This document shows, in pieces, positions 45,090-54,093 of a DNA stretch of 64,000 nt. The stretch lies in NCBI RefSeq assembly GCF_019316905.1, contig NZ_CP079216.1, positions 1,984,001 to 2,048,000 on the forward strand, given 5' to 3'. The notes under the pieces are model-generated. The model ran no database searches. It was not told the origin of the DNA and saw nothing but the letters and a program-made list of their open reading frames with translations. Origin of the DNA: Tessaracoccus palaemonis. Its GTDB lineage: Bacteria > Actinomycetota > Actinomycetes > Propionibacteriales > Propionibacteriaceae. Positions within the stretch are counted from its first letter, which is position 1, and the number at the start of each line of letters is the position of its first letter. The translations under genes and the position numbers were made by a program.

Positions 45090-45788
45090 CTACTTTCTCT
45101 TGGGGATGCGGGGAGTCGGAAGGGGGCGGGGGACGTGCGTGGTGCACACCCCGTCGCCGTGGGCGATGGTCGCGAGCCGCTGGACGTGGGAGTCCAGCAG
45201 CCGCGAGAAGAGCAGGGTCTCGACCTCGCAGAACACCGGGAACTCGGCAGCCACGTGGGCCACCGGGCAGTGGTGCTGCAGGAGCTGGTCTCCCGAGGCC
45301 ACCGGCCTGACCGACGGGGCGTACCCGTCGACGGCGAGCGCCTCTACCAGCGCATCGATCGGCGGGGCGTCGGGATGGTCGGCGCGGTTCTGCCGGAACC
45401 TCGCCTCGACCTCGTCGAGCCGGTCCTTGGCCAGCTCGCGGATCGCGGTGGGCCCGGTGGCGGCGACGAGGCGACGCAGCGCGGCGATCGCCAGGTCGTC
45501 GTAGGCCTGGCGGAACTCGGCGCGACCCTCGTCGGTCAGCACGAACACCTTCGACGGGCGTCCCCGGCCGCGGGAGCCGTAGACGCGCTCGGCCCGCGAG
45601 GCGAGGGTCCCCTCGTCGAGGAGCGCAGCGAGGTGACGGCGGATCGCCGCAGGGGTCAGCTCGAGCTTGTCGGCGAGCTGTTTGGCGGTCTGCGGACCGT
45701 CGTTCAGGATCAGTTGCACGACGCGCTGACGCGTAGGCACGTCGGCTTCAGCCTGGGTCGGGTTCGGAGCGTGGAGCTCTGTAGTCAT
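45090..45788 (-). CDS. sufR: SufR-type Fe-S-sensing transcriptional repressor
   Basis: 232 residues. N-terminal winged helix (TRQRVVQLILNDGPQTAKQL, AAIRRHLAALLDEGTL) and wing GSRGRGRPSKVF. C-terminal Cys residues in LQHHCPVAHVAAEFPVFCEV and GDGVCTTHVP fit the [4Fe-4S]-binding site of SufR. First gene of the suf operon, so it represses the operon when holo. ATG at 45788 has GGAGG 8 nt upstream; a GTG at 45797 is less likely. Confidence 0.92.
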   Translation of the reverse strand: MTTELHAPNPTQAEADVPTRQRVVQLILNDGPQTAKQLADKLELTPAAIRRHLAALLDEGTLASRAERVYGSRGRGRPSKVFVLTDEGRAEFRQAYDDLAIAALRRLVAATGPTAIRELAKDRLDEVEARFRQNRADHPDAPPIDALVEALAVDGYAPSVRPVASGDQLLQHHCPVAHVAAEFPVFCEVETLLFSRLLDSHVQRLATIAHGDGVCTTHVPRPLPTPRIPKRK

Positions 45789-45875
45789 GTCGGTCACCTC
45801 CAGCCGCGCATGTCCGGGTCGTGGTCAACCCAATTACCACATGCCAGTGTTGCCAATTCGTTCGCCGCGTTCAAG

Positions 45876-45894
45876 TGAGGGTTCCCTTACCTCA
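45876..45894. promoter_or_regulatory. Candidate DtxR/IdeR iron box between sufR and the ABC operon
   Basis: On the minus strand TGAGGTAAGGGAACCCTCA matches 13 of 19 positions of the IdeR/DtxR consensus TTAGGTTAGGCTAACCTAA and has symmetric TGAGG/CCTCA ends. It lies 88 bp upstream of the sufR ATG and 82 bp upstream of the ABC ATPase GTG, so it could control either side. Iron control of suf is established in related bacteria; here it is inferred from the motif. Confidence 0.45.
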
Positions 45895-45963
45895 GGGGCC
45901 GGTAGGCCGCATTTACGCAACACGGTACCCGCCTCGTGGGCGCACTTCCGGCGCCGCCTCGAC

Positions 45964-45969
45964 TAGGCT
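45964..45969 (+). promoter_or_regulatory. Leaderless-type -10 box (TAGGCT)
   Basis: TAGGCT ends 6 nt before the GTG at 45976; no ribosome-binding site separates them. Confidence 0.55.
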
Positions 45970-45975
45970 GAGGCC

Positions 45976-46677
45976 GTGACTGCCCTCGAAGCCCATGACC
46001 TGACGGTGACGTTCGGGCAAACCACGGCGCTCGACGGCCTGACCCTGAGCGCCGCAGACGGCCGGATCACTGCCCTGCTGGGTCCGAACGGGGCCGGGAA
46101 GACCACCTTCATCCGCTGCTGCACCGGCCTGGCAGAGCCGAATTCGGGAACCCTACGGGTCCTCGGAATGCCGGCCGGATCCCCGGGTGTGCTCCCCCGG
46201 ATCGGCCTGATGCCCCAGTCGACCGGCGCCTGGTCGGGAATTCGGGCAGGGGAGCTGCTGCGCTACCTGGCTTCGCTGTACGCGAACCCGCAGCCCGTCG
46301 ACGACCTGATCGACCTGCTCGGCATCGCGCCCTTCGTATCCACGCCGTACCGGCGGCTCTCCGGCGGGCAGCAGCAGGCCGTCAACCTGGCCGGCGCGCT
46401 GATCGGGCGCCCGGAGCTCGTCTTCCTCGACGAGCCCACCGCGGGCCTCGACCCGCGCGCCCGCCGCCTGACCTGGGATCTGGTGACGGCGGCCCGCGAC
46501 GCCGGCGTCGCCGTGCTGCTGACGACGCACGACATGGTGGAGGCGGCACAGCTGGCCGACCACGTGCACATCATCGACGGCGGCCGCGTCACCGCCAGCG
46601 GCACCGTCGCCGAGCTCGCGGTCGACGACAGCCTCGAGACGGCCTACCTGCGGCACACGACGGGAGCCGCCAGGTGA
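45976..46677 (+). CDS. ABC-2 type transporter ATP-binding protein
   Basis: 233 residues. Walker A GPNGAGKTTFIRCCTG, signature LSGGQQQAVNLAGAL, Walker B LVFLDEPTAGLD, H-loop LLTTHDMVEAAQ. Forms an exporter with the permease whose GTG overlaps its stop. The set ABC ATPase, permease, ctaA next to sufR is conserved in actinobacteria including mycobacteria, so a link with haem/Fe-S or oxidase assembly has been supposed; substrate unproven. Confidence 0.93.
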   Translation: MTALEAHDLTVTFGQTTALDGLTLSAADGRITALLGPNGAGKTTFIRCCTGLAEPNSGTLRVLGMPAGSPGVLPRIGLMPQSTGAWSGIRAGELLRYLASLYANPQPVDDLIDLLGIAPFVSTPYRRLSGGQQQAVNLAGALIGRPELVFLDEPTAGLDPRARRLTWDLVTAARDAGVAVLLTTHDMVEAAQLADHVHIIDGGRVTASGTVAELAVDDSLETAYLRHTTGAAR

Positions 46678-47435
46678 CCACGCTCGACCTCACGCCCCGT
46701 CCCGGGGCCGCCCCCGTGACCCGACGCGTTCTCGCGCACGCCCGCACTGAGGCCGGGCTGATCCTGCGCAACGGCGAGCAGATTCTGCTCGCGATCGTGA
46801 TCCCGCTCGGCGTGCTCGTCGGCGCGGCGCTGTTCGGCGACACCCTCGGGCTCGGCCTGACCACGTCCGCGCCGTCGATCCTCGGCCTGGTGATGTGGAG
46901 CTCCTGCCTGACGACGCTCGCGATCTCGACGGGCTTCGAGCGCCGCTACAACGTGCTGGAGCGGATGGCCGCCACTCCCCTCGGCCGCCCAGGCATCCTG
47001 GCCGGGAAGGGACTCGCGATCGCCCTGATCACGCTGGGCCAGGTGGTCGTCCTCGCGCTGGCCGCGCTCGCGCTCGGCTGGCGGCCCACGCCGACGCTGG
47101 GCGGCCTCGTCGTGGCGGTGCTCGTCTCCGTGCTGTCGATGGGCGCCTTCGCGGGCCTGGGCCTGGCGATCGCCGGCTCGCTGCGGCCCGAGGCGACGCT
47201 CGGCGTCGCGAACCTGCTGTACCTGGTCGGCATGCCGCTCGGCATCCTCATCCCGCTCGATCGCTTCCCCGGCTGGGCCGGGACCGTCATCTCGTGCCTG
47301 CCTACCGGGGCGCTCGGCGAGACGCTGCGGGCCGCCGCCGTCGGGCCGGTCCCCGGCTGGCCGATCCTCGTCGCGGCGCTGTGGTGCGCCGCAACCCTGG
47401 CCCTCGCCTGGAAGGTGTTCCGATGGACCTCATGA
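46674..47435 (+). CDS. ABC-2 type transporter permease
   Basis: 253 residues with six hydrophobic segments (ILLAIVIPLGVLVGAALFGD; ITLGQVVVLALAALALGW; VAVLVSVLSMGAFAGLGLAI). Partner of the ATPase above; GTGA overlap couples them. The stop overlaps the ctaA coding region. Confidence 0.9.
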   Translation: MTTLDLTPRPGAAPVTRRVLAHARTEAGLILRNGEQILLAIVIPLGVLVGAALFGDTLGLGLTTSAPSILGLVMWSSCLTTLAISTGFERRYNVLERMAATPLGRPGILAGKGLAIALITLGQVVVLALAALALGWRPTPTLGGLVVAVLVSVLSMGAFAGLGLAIAGSLRPEATLGVANLLYLVGMPLGILIPLDRFPGWAGTVISCLPTGALGETLRAAAVGPVPGWPILVAALWCAATLALAWKVFRWTS

Positions 47436-48352
47436 AGAAGCTCGTCGCCGGGGAGAAGGCGCTGCGGCGCTGGCTCTGGGCGTCGCTGGTGGGCAACATG
47501 GCGATCGTCGTCACGGGCGCGATCGTCCGGCTCACCAGCTCGGGCCTCGGCTGCCCCACCTGGCCGAAGTGCACCGACGAGAGCTACGTGCCCCACCCCG
47601 AGTCCGGCATCCACGGGCTGATCGAGTTCGGCAACCGGACGCTGACGTTCGTGCTGATCGCCGTCGCGCTCGGCGCGTTCTTCGCCGCCTGGGTGAACCG
47701 CGGCCGCCGCTCGACGCTGTGGCGCCTGACGCTGGGCATCGGGATCGGCATCCCGTTCCAGGGCGTCATCGGCGGCTTCACCGTGTGGTCGGGGCTCAAC
47801 CCGTTCGTGGTCGCGCTGCACCTGCTGCTGTCCGTCGTCCTCATCGTGCTGTGCGTGCTCGCCCTGCGGATCGGCTACCGTGTCGTCCCCACCCCGGTCG
47901 GCCGGGCGGCGCGCCTCGTCGTCCTCGCGACCTTCGCCGCGACGATGCTGTCGATCTGGGTCGGCACGGTCGTCACAGGCTCCGGCCCGCACGCGGGCGA
48001 CCTCGACGCCGTCCGGACCGGGTTCGACATCGAGGTCGTCTCCCGGCTGCACGGCCTGTCGGCCTGGCTGGTCGTCGCGTGCACCGTCGCGTCGCTGTGG
48101 CTGCTCCGCGGCACCGGCCGCCCCGCGCACGCCACGCGGCTGCTGCTCGGCACCGTCCTGCTGCAGGGCGTGATCGGCTACACGCAGTACTTCCTGGGCG
48201 TGCCGGCCTGGATCGTCGCCCTGCATATGGTGGGGATGACGCTCGTGGCCGCGGCCTCCGCCTGGCTCCTGTTCTCCACGGCCGGCTCGCCGGCCGCGCC
48301 CACCACCACCGATCCCTCGAGGAGTGTCCATGCCGAATCCGGTACTGACTGA
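47423..48352 (+). CDS. ctaA: Haem A synthase CtaA (COX15 type)
   Basis: Oxidises the C8 methyl of haem O to the formyl group of haem A for cytochrome aa3. 309 residues, eight membrane helices. Histidines: GIHGLIEFGNR (HxxxE), VVALHLLLSV, VSRLHGLSAW and IVALHMVGM; the first external loop has the Cys pair in GLGCPTWPKC. ATG at 47423 with GGAAGG 7 nt upstream; a second ATG at 47432 forms ATGA with the permease stop. Overlaps the M3 peptidase start by 23 nt. Confidence 0.94.
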   Translation: MDLMKKLVAGEKALRRWLWASLVGNMAIVVTGAIVRLTSSGLGCPTWPKCTDESYVPHPESGIHGLIEFGNRTLTFVLIAVALGAFFAAWVNRGRRSTLWRLTLGIGIGIPFQGVIGGFTVWSGLNPFVVALHLLLSVVLIVLCVLALRIGYRVVPTPVGRAARLVVLATFAATMLSIWVGTVVTGSGPHAGDLDAVRTGFDIEVVSRLHGLSAWLVVACTVASLWLLRGTGRPAHATRLLLGTVLLQGVIGYTQYFLGVPAWIVALHMVGMTLVAAASAWLLFSTAGSPAAPTTTDPSRSVHAESGTD

Positions 48353-50306
48353 AGAGCTTGACTTCCTGCTGCCCGACTTCGCGGCGGCCACCGCGGCCGA
48401 CTACCGCGCCGCCATCGAGGCGGGCATGGACTCGCACCTGACCGGGCTCGTGTCGCTGCGCGACAACCCCGAGCCGCCCACCGTCGCCAACGTGCTCGGC
48501 GCCTGGGACGACGCCGAGGCCGTGCTCCGCCGGGCGCTCAGCGCGTTCTGGGCCGTCCGCTCGTCCAACGCGACCGACGAACTCGACGCCATCGACGAGG
48601 AGTTCTCCCCGCTGCTGGCCGAGCACAACGACGCGATCTTCCTCGACCGCGGCCTCTACGCGCGCCTCGAGGCGCTGCAGGCCCGCATCGACGCGGGCGA
48701 AGTGGAGGCCGACGAGGAGGACCGCTACGCGCTCGACGAGACGCTGCGCTCCTTCCGCCGCGCGGGCGTCACGCTCGACGACGCGCAGCAGGACCGCCTC
48801 CGCGAGCTGAACAAGGAGCTGGCGAACCTCTCGACGCGCTTCGAGGTCCTCAACCGCGGCGCCCGCAACGCGGGCGGCTTCGCCGTCACCGAGGCGGAGC
48901 TGGCCGGGCTCGGCGACGCCGAGCGCGAGGCGCTGCGCACCGAGGACGGCGGCTACCGCATCGAGCTGGTCAACACCACGCAGCAGTTCCTGGCCGCGAA
49001 GCTCACCGACGCCGGCGTGCGCGCCCGGCTGCTGGCCGCCTCGACCGGCAGGGCGCTGGGCGGCGAGTTCGACACCCGCGGGGTCGTCGTCGCCACCGCG
49101 CGGGCGCGGGCCGAGCGCGCCGCGCTGCTGGGCTACGCGAACCACGCCGCGCTGATCGCCGACGCCGGCTGCGCCAAGACCACCGACGCGATCTTCGACA
49201 TGGAGGTGCCGCTGGCCCGCGCCGCCCTGGCGAAGGCCCGCGAGGAGGCGAAGGTACTGGCCGCGCGCTACGCCGAGCTCAACCCCGGCGCCGAGTTCAC
49301 CGCCGCCGACTGGACCTTCGTCGAGGCGATCGTCCGGAAGGAGCGCTACGCGTTCGACGAGTCGGAGCTCGGCGAGTACCTGCAGGTCGACAAGGTGCTG
49401 GCCGCCGTCTACGCCGCGGCCGAGGAGCTGTACGGGCTGACGTTCGTGCCCCGCGAGGACCTCGTCGGGCACGCCCCCGGCTCCCAGGTCTACGAGGTGC
49501 ACGACGAGCAGGGCGTCATCGGCGCCTTCGTGATGGACTTCTGGGCCCGCCCCACCAAGAACGGCGGGGCGTGGATGAGCAACATCGTCGACCAGTCGCT
49601 GCGCGACCAGACGCTGCCGGTGGTCACCAACAACTGCAACTACACGCCCGGCACCACCACGATCACGTGGGACGGCGTCATCACGATGTTCCACGAGTTC
49701 GGCCACGCGCTGCACGGCCTGCTGGCGCACTCGCGCTACGCGTCGCGGTCCGGGACGAACACCCCGCGGGACTTCGTCGAGTTCCCGAGCCAGGTCAACG
49801 AGCACTGGGCCTGGACGCCCGGCCGCGTGCTGCCCGCCGAGTGGGTGGCGCGGCTCACGGAGGCCGACAGGTTCGGCCAGGGCTACGCGACCGCCGAGAC
49901 CGAGATCGCGGCCCTGCTGGACATGGTGTGGCACACGACCCCGCTCGACGAGCTGCCGACGTCGGCCGACGAGGTGGAGGCCTTCGAGTCCGCCGCGCTG
50001 GAGAAGCTCGGCCTGGCCGACCCGCTGGTCCCGCCGCGCTACCGCACCTCGTACTTCGCGCACATCTGGGGCGGCGGCTACGCGGCCAGCTACTACGGCT
50101 ACGCCTGGGCCAAGGTCATGGACGCCGACGCCGTTGCGTGGTTCGAGGAGCAGACCGGCAGCGTCCGCGAGGCCGGCGAGCACTTCCGCCGCACCCTGCT
50201 GCAGCCCGGTGGCTCCGTCGACCCGATGGAGACCTACCGCCGGTTCCGCGGCCGCGACCCGCAGCTGCAGGCCCTCCTCGACCGCCTCGGCCTGACCCTC
50301 GGCTGA
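48330..50306 (+). CDS. M3-family zinc metallopeptidase (Dcp/oligopeptidase A type)
   Basis: 658 residues. HExxH in ITMFHEFGHALHGLLAHSRY, then DFVEFPSQVNEHWAWTPGR (third zinc ligand Glu) and YFAHIWGGGYAASYYGYAWA near the C-terminus. A cytosolic dipeptidyl carboxypeptidase or oligopeptidase clearing peptides. No signal peptide. ATG at 48330 has GAGGAG 5 nt upstream and lies inside the ctaA 3' end. Confidence 0.94.
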   Translation: MPNPVLTEELDFLLPDFAAATAADYRAAIEAGMDSHLTGLVSLRDNPEPPTVANVLGAWDDAEAVLRRALSAFWAVRSSNATDELDAIDEEFSPLLAEHNDAIFLDRGLYARLEALQARIDAGEVEADEEDRYALDETLRSFRRAGVTLDDAQQDRLRELNKELANLSTRFEVLNRGARNAGGFAVTEAELAGLGDAEREALRTEDGGYRIELVNTTQQFLAAKLTDAGVRARLLAASTGRALGGEFDTRGVVVATARARAERAALLGYANHAALIADAGCAKTTDAIFDMEVPLARAALAKAREEAKVLAARYAELNPGAEFTAADWTFVEAIVRKERYAFDESELGEYLQVDKVLAAVYAAAEELYGLTFVPREDLVGHAPGSQVYEVHDEQGVIGAFVMDFWARPTKNGGAWMSNIVDQSLRDQTLPVVTNNCNYTPGTTTITWDGVITMFHEFGHALHGLLAHSRYASRSGTNTPRDFVEFPSQVNEHWAWTPGRVLPAEWVARLTEADRFGQGYATAETEIAALLDMVWHTTPLDELPTSADEVEAFESAALEKLGLADPLVPPRYRTSYFAHIWGGGYAASYYGYAWAKVMDADAVAWFEEQTGSVREAGEHFRRTLLQPGGSVDPMETYRRFRGRDPQLQALLDRLGLTLG

Positions 50307-50315
50307 GGACTGACC

Positions 50316-50891
50316 ATGGGCGTCGGGGAGTCGCTGCTGCGGGAACTGGAGACCGTCCGCGGCAACCTGATCGGCAATCTCTCCGGCCTCGATGAGCGCG
50401 CCGCGCGGCTCCCCCGAACGCCCACGGGCACCAACCTGGCGGGGCTCGTCAAGCACTGCTGCTTCATCGAGCACGGCTACCTGGTCGCCTGCGTCGGGCG
50501 CGACGCGGTGCCGGGCGTCGCAGAGCCGGACTTCGACGCCGACCCGAACGCGGACCTGTACCTGGCCGCCGGCGAGTCGGTCGCCGGGGTGCTGGAGCTG
50601 TACGCCCGCGTCGGCGAGGCCGTGCGTGCCTCGGTGGAGGCGCTGCCGCTGGACGCGCCAGGCCGCGTGCCGTGGTGGGGCGACCGCGGCGAGACGACGC
50701 TGGGACACCTCCTGGTGCACACGCTCGGCGACCTGGCCCAGCACGCCGGGCAGGCCGACATCCTCCGCGAGCAGGCCGACGGCACCGTCGGCCTGCGCTC
50801 CCCCGGCGACAACATCGGCGAGCCCGCCGACGGCTGGGAGGCCCACGTCGCGCGGCTCACCACGCTGGCGGAGCAGGCCGGGCGGGCCTGA
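50316..50891 (+). CDS. DinB/DUF664-family protein
   Basis: 191 residues, four-helix bundle of the DinB (YfiT-like) metal-dependent superfamily. His candidates: LVKHCCFIEHGYL near the start and LVHTLGDLAQHAGQADILRE in the last helix. Homologues include thiol (bacillithiol/mycothiol) transferases; the activity here is unknown. Begins 9 bp after the M3 gene, same strand. Confidence 0.88.
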   Translation: MGVGESLLRELETVRGNLIGNLSGLDERAARLPRTPTGTNLAGLVKHCCFIEHGYLVACVGRDAVPGVAEPDFDADPNADLYLAAGESVAGVLELYARVGEAVRASVEALPLDAPGRVPWWGDRGETTLGHLLVHTLGDLAQHAGQADILREQADGTVGLRSPGDNIGEPADGWEAHVARLTTLAEQAGRA

Positions 50892-50895
50892 GCCG

Positions 50896-52332
50896 TCAGG
50901 TGTGGGCGCCCTCCGCGGGTGCGCGCTCCTCCGCGGGCCGGCGGACGAAGAAGGAGCACACGACGCCCGCGGTCCAGATGGCGCCGGCGCCGAGGAAGGC
51001 CCAGTGCGCGCCGACCAGCATCGCGGCGGCCTCGCTCGGGGCGGTGGCAGACGCCGCGGCGCTCTGCGTCGCGAAGATCGTGACGAACACCGCGGTGCCC
51101 GCCGCGCCCGCGACCTGCTGCGTGGCTCCCATCACCGCGGACCCGTGCGCGTAGAGGCTCTCGGGCAGCGACCCGAGGCCGACGGTGAACAGGGGTGTGA
51201 AGAGGCAGGCGAAGCCGAGGCTCAGCACGATGTGCGAGGCCATCACGGCCCACCAGGGCGTGGCGAGCGAGATGGTGCTGAGGAAGGCGAACACGGCCAG
51301 CACCGCGAGGCTGGCCGGCACCACCAGCACGCGCGGCCCGAGCCGGTCGTAGAGCCGGCCGACCACCGGCGACAGCAGGCCCATCGCGATGCCGCCGGGC
51401 AGCAGCATCAGCCCGACCTGCAGCGGGGCCAGCCCGAAGGCGCGCTGGAGCAGCAGCGGGAGCATGATGATGGTCCCGAACAGCGCCATCATCGCCACGG
51501 CCATCATCACCACCGACACCGTGAACGAGGAGACGGTGAAGGTTCGCAGATCGAGGAAGGCGGCGTCGCGGCCCTGCAGCACGAGCTGGCGGGCGACGAA
51601 GGCGACCAGCGCCCCGACCCCGATGCCGATGGACAGCCAGGGCTGCCACCACGCGACGTGCTTGGCGCCGATCAGGCTGAGCCCGTAGACCAGCGGCCCG
51701 AACGCCAGGATGGTCAGCGGCACCGAGACCAGGTCGAGCGGGGTGTCGACGGGGCGGCCGACGTTGACGAGCCGCCGGCGCCCGAGCAGCAGCATCACCG
51801 CGGCGACGGGAGCGACGAGGCAGAACACGTAGCGCCAGCTGCCCAGCTGCAGCAGCACCCCGGACAGCGTCGGCCCGATGGCGGGGGCGACCGCGATCAC
51901 CATGGAGATGTTGCCCATCATGGCGCCGCGGTTGTCGGCCGGCACGAGCCTCATCACGGTGGTCATCAGCAGGGGCATCATGACGGCGGTGCCGGAGGCC
52001 TGCACGATGCGCCCGAGCAGCAGCACGGGGAAGCCGGGCGCGAGCGCGCACACGGCCGTGCCGATCGTGAAGGTGGTCATGGCGATCGTGAACACCTGGC
52101 GGGTCGTGAGCCTGTCGAGCAGCCACCCGGTGACGGGGATCACGACGGCCATCGTCAGCAGGAACGCGGTGGTCAGCCACTGCGCGGTGCGCTCGGTGAC
52201 GCCGAGCGAGGCCATGATGCTGCTCAGCGCCACGTTCATCGTCGTCTCGTTGAGGATGACGATGAAGGCGGCGACGATCAGGACCCCGATGACTCCCCTG
52301 GGAGCGTCGGGTCCGGGCGCTGCAGCGGACAT
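50896..52332 (-). CDS. DHA2 (EmrB/QacA) family MFS efflux transporter
   Basis: 478 residues, 14 hydrophobic segments. Seen: LNETTMNVALSSIMASLGVT in helix 1, WLLDRLTTRQV (motif A), RIVQASGTAVMMPLLMTTVM and VAPAIGPTLSGVLLQLGSWR (motif C), typical of the DHA2 group. Proton-driven export of drugs or other toxic compounds. ATG at 52332 preceded by GGGGGGAG; the frame upstream to 52359 lacks support. Convergent with the DinB gene 4 bp away. Confidence 0.92.
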   Translation of the reverse strand: MSAAAPGPDAPRGVIGVLIVAAFIVILNETTMNVALSSIMASLGVTERTAQWLTTAFLLTMAVVIPVTGWLLDRLTTRQVFTIAMTTFTIGTAVCALAPGFPVLLLGRIVQASGTAVMMPLLMTTVMRLVPADNRGAMMGNISMVIAVAPAIGPTLSGVLLQLGSWRYVFCLVAPVAAVMLLLGRRRLVNVGRPVDTPLDLVSVPLTILAFGPLVYGLSLIGAKHVAWWQPWLSIGIGVGALVAFVARQLVLQGRDAAFLDLRTFTVSSFTVSVVMMAVAMMALFGTIIMLPLLLQRAFGLAPLQVGLMLLPGGIAMGLLSPVVGRLYDRLGPRVLVVPASLAVLAVFAFLSTISLATPWWAVMASHIVLSLGFACLFTPLFTVGLGSLPESLYAHGSAVMGATQQVAGAAGTAVFVTIFATQSAAASATAPSEAAAMLVGAHWAFLGAGAIWTAGVVCSFFVRRPAEERAPAEGAHT

Positions 52333-52374
52333 GTCTCCCCCCTCGGTCGGGGGACACACTAACCCCGGCGGGGC

Positions 52375-54093
52375 TCAGCGACCGCTGCGCCGCAATCCGG
52401 CCAGCGCGACGGCGAGCACGGAGGTCAGCACGATGGCGGCGGTGGGCGCCAGCGAGGTCCAGGGTGCGCGCTCGACGTAGTCGAGGCCCTCGCTGAGCAG
52501 GAGGCCCCAGTCGGGCGTCGGGGGCTGGGCGCCGAGCCCGAGGAAGCCGAGGGAGGCGAGCGCCAGGGCGACGCCGGGCAGCCTGAGCAGCGCGTGCCGG
52601 ATCAGCGGCCACAGGGTCGCGGGCAGTACGTGGCGTACCCAGATCTCGAGGCGGGAGACGCCCGAGAGCGGCAACCAGCGCACGTGGGGCTGCGCCAGCG
52701 CCTCGTCGATCAGCGCCGCCGCGTGCGTGGTGAGCGGCGGCCACGTCACCCACAGCACGGCGACGGCGGCCCCGGCCACGGACGGGCCGGTGAGGGCGGC
52801 GATGATGACGCCGGCCAGGATGGTGGGGGTCGCGTTGGCGATCTCGGCCGGGCCGCGGGCCGCCTCGCCCGCGACGGCGAGCACCAGGCCGACCAGGACC
52901 GCGGCGGCGACGATGAGCAGGGCGGGCGCCAGCGTGCTGAGCGTGCCGTGCGCCACGCGGGCGATGAGGTCGCGGCCGCTGGCGTCGGCGCCGAAGGGCA
53001 GCTGGAGGCTGGGCGCGGCGAGACGCTCGTAGGCGATGGAGTACGGGTCGCGGGGCAGGCCGACGGCGAGGATCAGGGCCATGGCGCCCAGCGAGATCCC
53101 GGCGGCCCAGCGCGCTCCCACGCCGTCGCCGCGGTGCTCCGGCGGCGCCGGGAGGCTGCCCGGCTCTAGCCGGCCGCCGCGCAGCGCCCACCGGGCGACG
53201 CCCGTGAGGACCCCGACGGCCACCGCGGCGGCGGCCATCAGCAGGATGCCCGCCTGCAGCGCGGGCAGGTCCTGGGACTTGGCCGCGCCGAGCAGGTAGC
53301 GGCCGATGCCGGGGATGGCGAAGATCTGTTCGACGGCGACCGCGCCGCCGAGCAGGCCGATCAGCGCGAGGCCGAACTGGTCGACGACGGCGGCCCCGGC
53401 GCGGCGCAGGACCCCGCCGAGGATCACGGTGCGGGGCGCGTCGGCCAGCCGCCACACGTCGACCCAGCTTTCCTCGGACACGCCGGCGACGGCGTCGCTG
53501 AGGAGGCGCCCCAGCAGTCCGCCCGCGGGGATGCCGAGCGACAGGGCCGGGAGGACGGCCGTGTCGAGGCCGGTCCAGCCGTAGGGCGGCATCCACTGCA
53601 GCTGGACGGCGACGACGATCAGCAGTGCGCTGCCGAGCAGGAACTCCGGGAGGGCGGTGAGCGCGACGCCTACGGGGCCGGAGCCGCGCTGCGGGCGGTC
53701 GCGGAGGACGCGTCGACAGGCGGGCAGCACCAGCAGCGCGGCGATCACGACGGCCACCAGCAGAGCGAACCCGGCCAGCGTCAGCGAGACGCCGAAGGCG
53801 CGGACCGCGGACGGCCCCACGGAGCCGCCGCTGACCCAGGAGGTGCCGAGGTCGCCCCGCAGCACCCCGGCCCACCAGCGCAGGCTGATGGCCACGGGGC
53901 CGTCGTCGAGCCCGAGCTCGGCGCGGACCTGCGCGAGGGCCTCCGGGGTGGCCTCGAGGTCCGCGTACCGGGCCCGCAGCACGGAGGCCGCGGGGTCCCG
54001 GCGCGACAGCCAGGGCAGGGCCCCGGCCAGGAGCAGCAGGACGACGACGGACCCGATGCGGGAGGCGACGCCCAGCGCCCTGCTATGACGCAT
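52375..54093 (-). CDS. Peptide/nickel-class ABC importer permease, DppB and DppC fused
   Basis: 572 residues, two permeases in one chain. The DppB-like half (1-305) has an N-terminal helix, WWAGVLRGDLGTSWVSGG, then the BPD_transp_1 core ending IFAIPGIGRYLLGAAKSQD. The DppC-like half (about 330-572) contains QLPFGADASGRDLIARVAHG and LASLGFLGLGAQPPTPDWG, signatures of the C permease. Usually these are separate genes. The start overlaps the substrate-binding protein stop by 11 nt. Confidence 0.9.
   Translation of the reverse strand: MRHSRALGVASRIGSVVVLLLLAGALPWLSRRDPAASVLRARYADLEATPEALAQVRAELGLDDGPVAISLRWWAGVLRGDLGTSWVSGGSVGPSAVRAFGVSLTLAGFALLVAVVIAALLVLPACRRVLRDRPQRGSGPVGVALTALPEFLLGSALLIVVAVQLQWMPPYGWTGLDTAVLPALSLGIPAGGLLGRLLSDAVAGVSEESWVDVWRLADAPRTVILGGVLRRAGAAVVDQFGLALIGLLGGAVAVEQIFAIPGIGRYLLGAAKSQDLPALQAGILLMAAAAVAVGVLTGVARWALRGGRLEPGSLPAPPEHRGDGVGARWAAGISLGAMALILAVGLPRDPYSIAYERLAAPSLQLPFGADASGRDLIARVAHGTLSTLAPALLIVAAAVLVGLVLAVAGEAARGPAEIANATPTILAGVIIAALTGPSVAGAAVAVLWVTWPPLTTHAAALIDEALAQPHVRWLPLSGVSRLEIWVRHVLPATLWPLIRHALLRLPGVALALASLGFLGLGAQPPTPDWGLLLSEGLDYVERAPWTSLAPTAAIVLTSVLAVALAGLRRSGR

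Noticed and set aside
42459-45878. A 1,139-residue open frame on the plus strand opposite the suf genes
   Set aside because: Antisense shadow: it covers sufD, sufB and sufR, which have clear family motifs on the other strand. High GC keeps such frames open.
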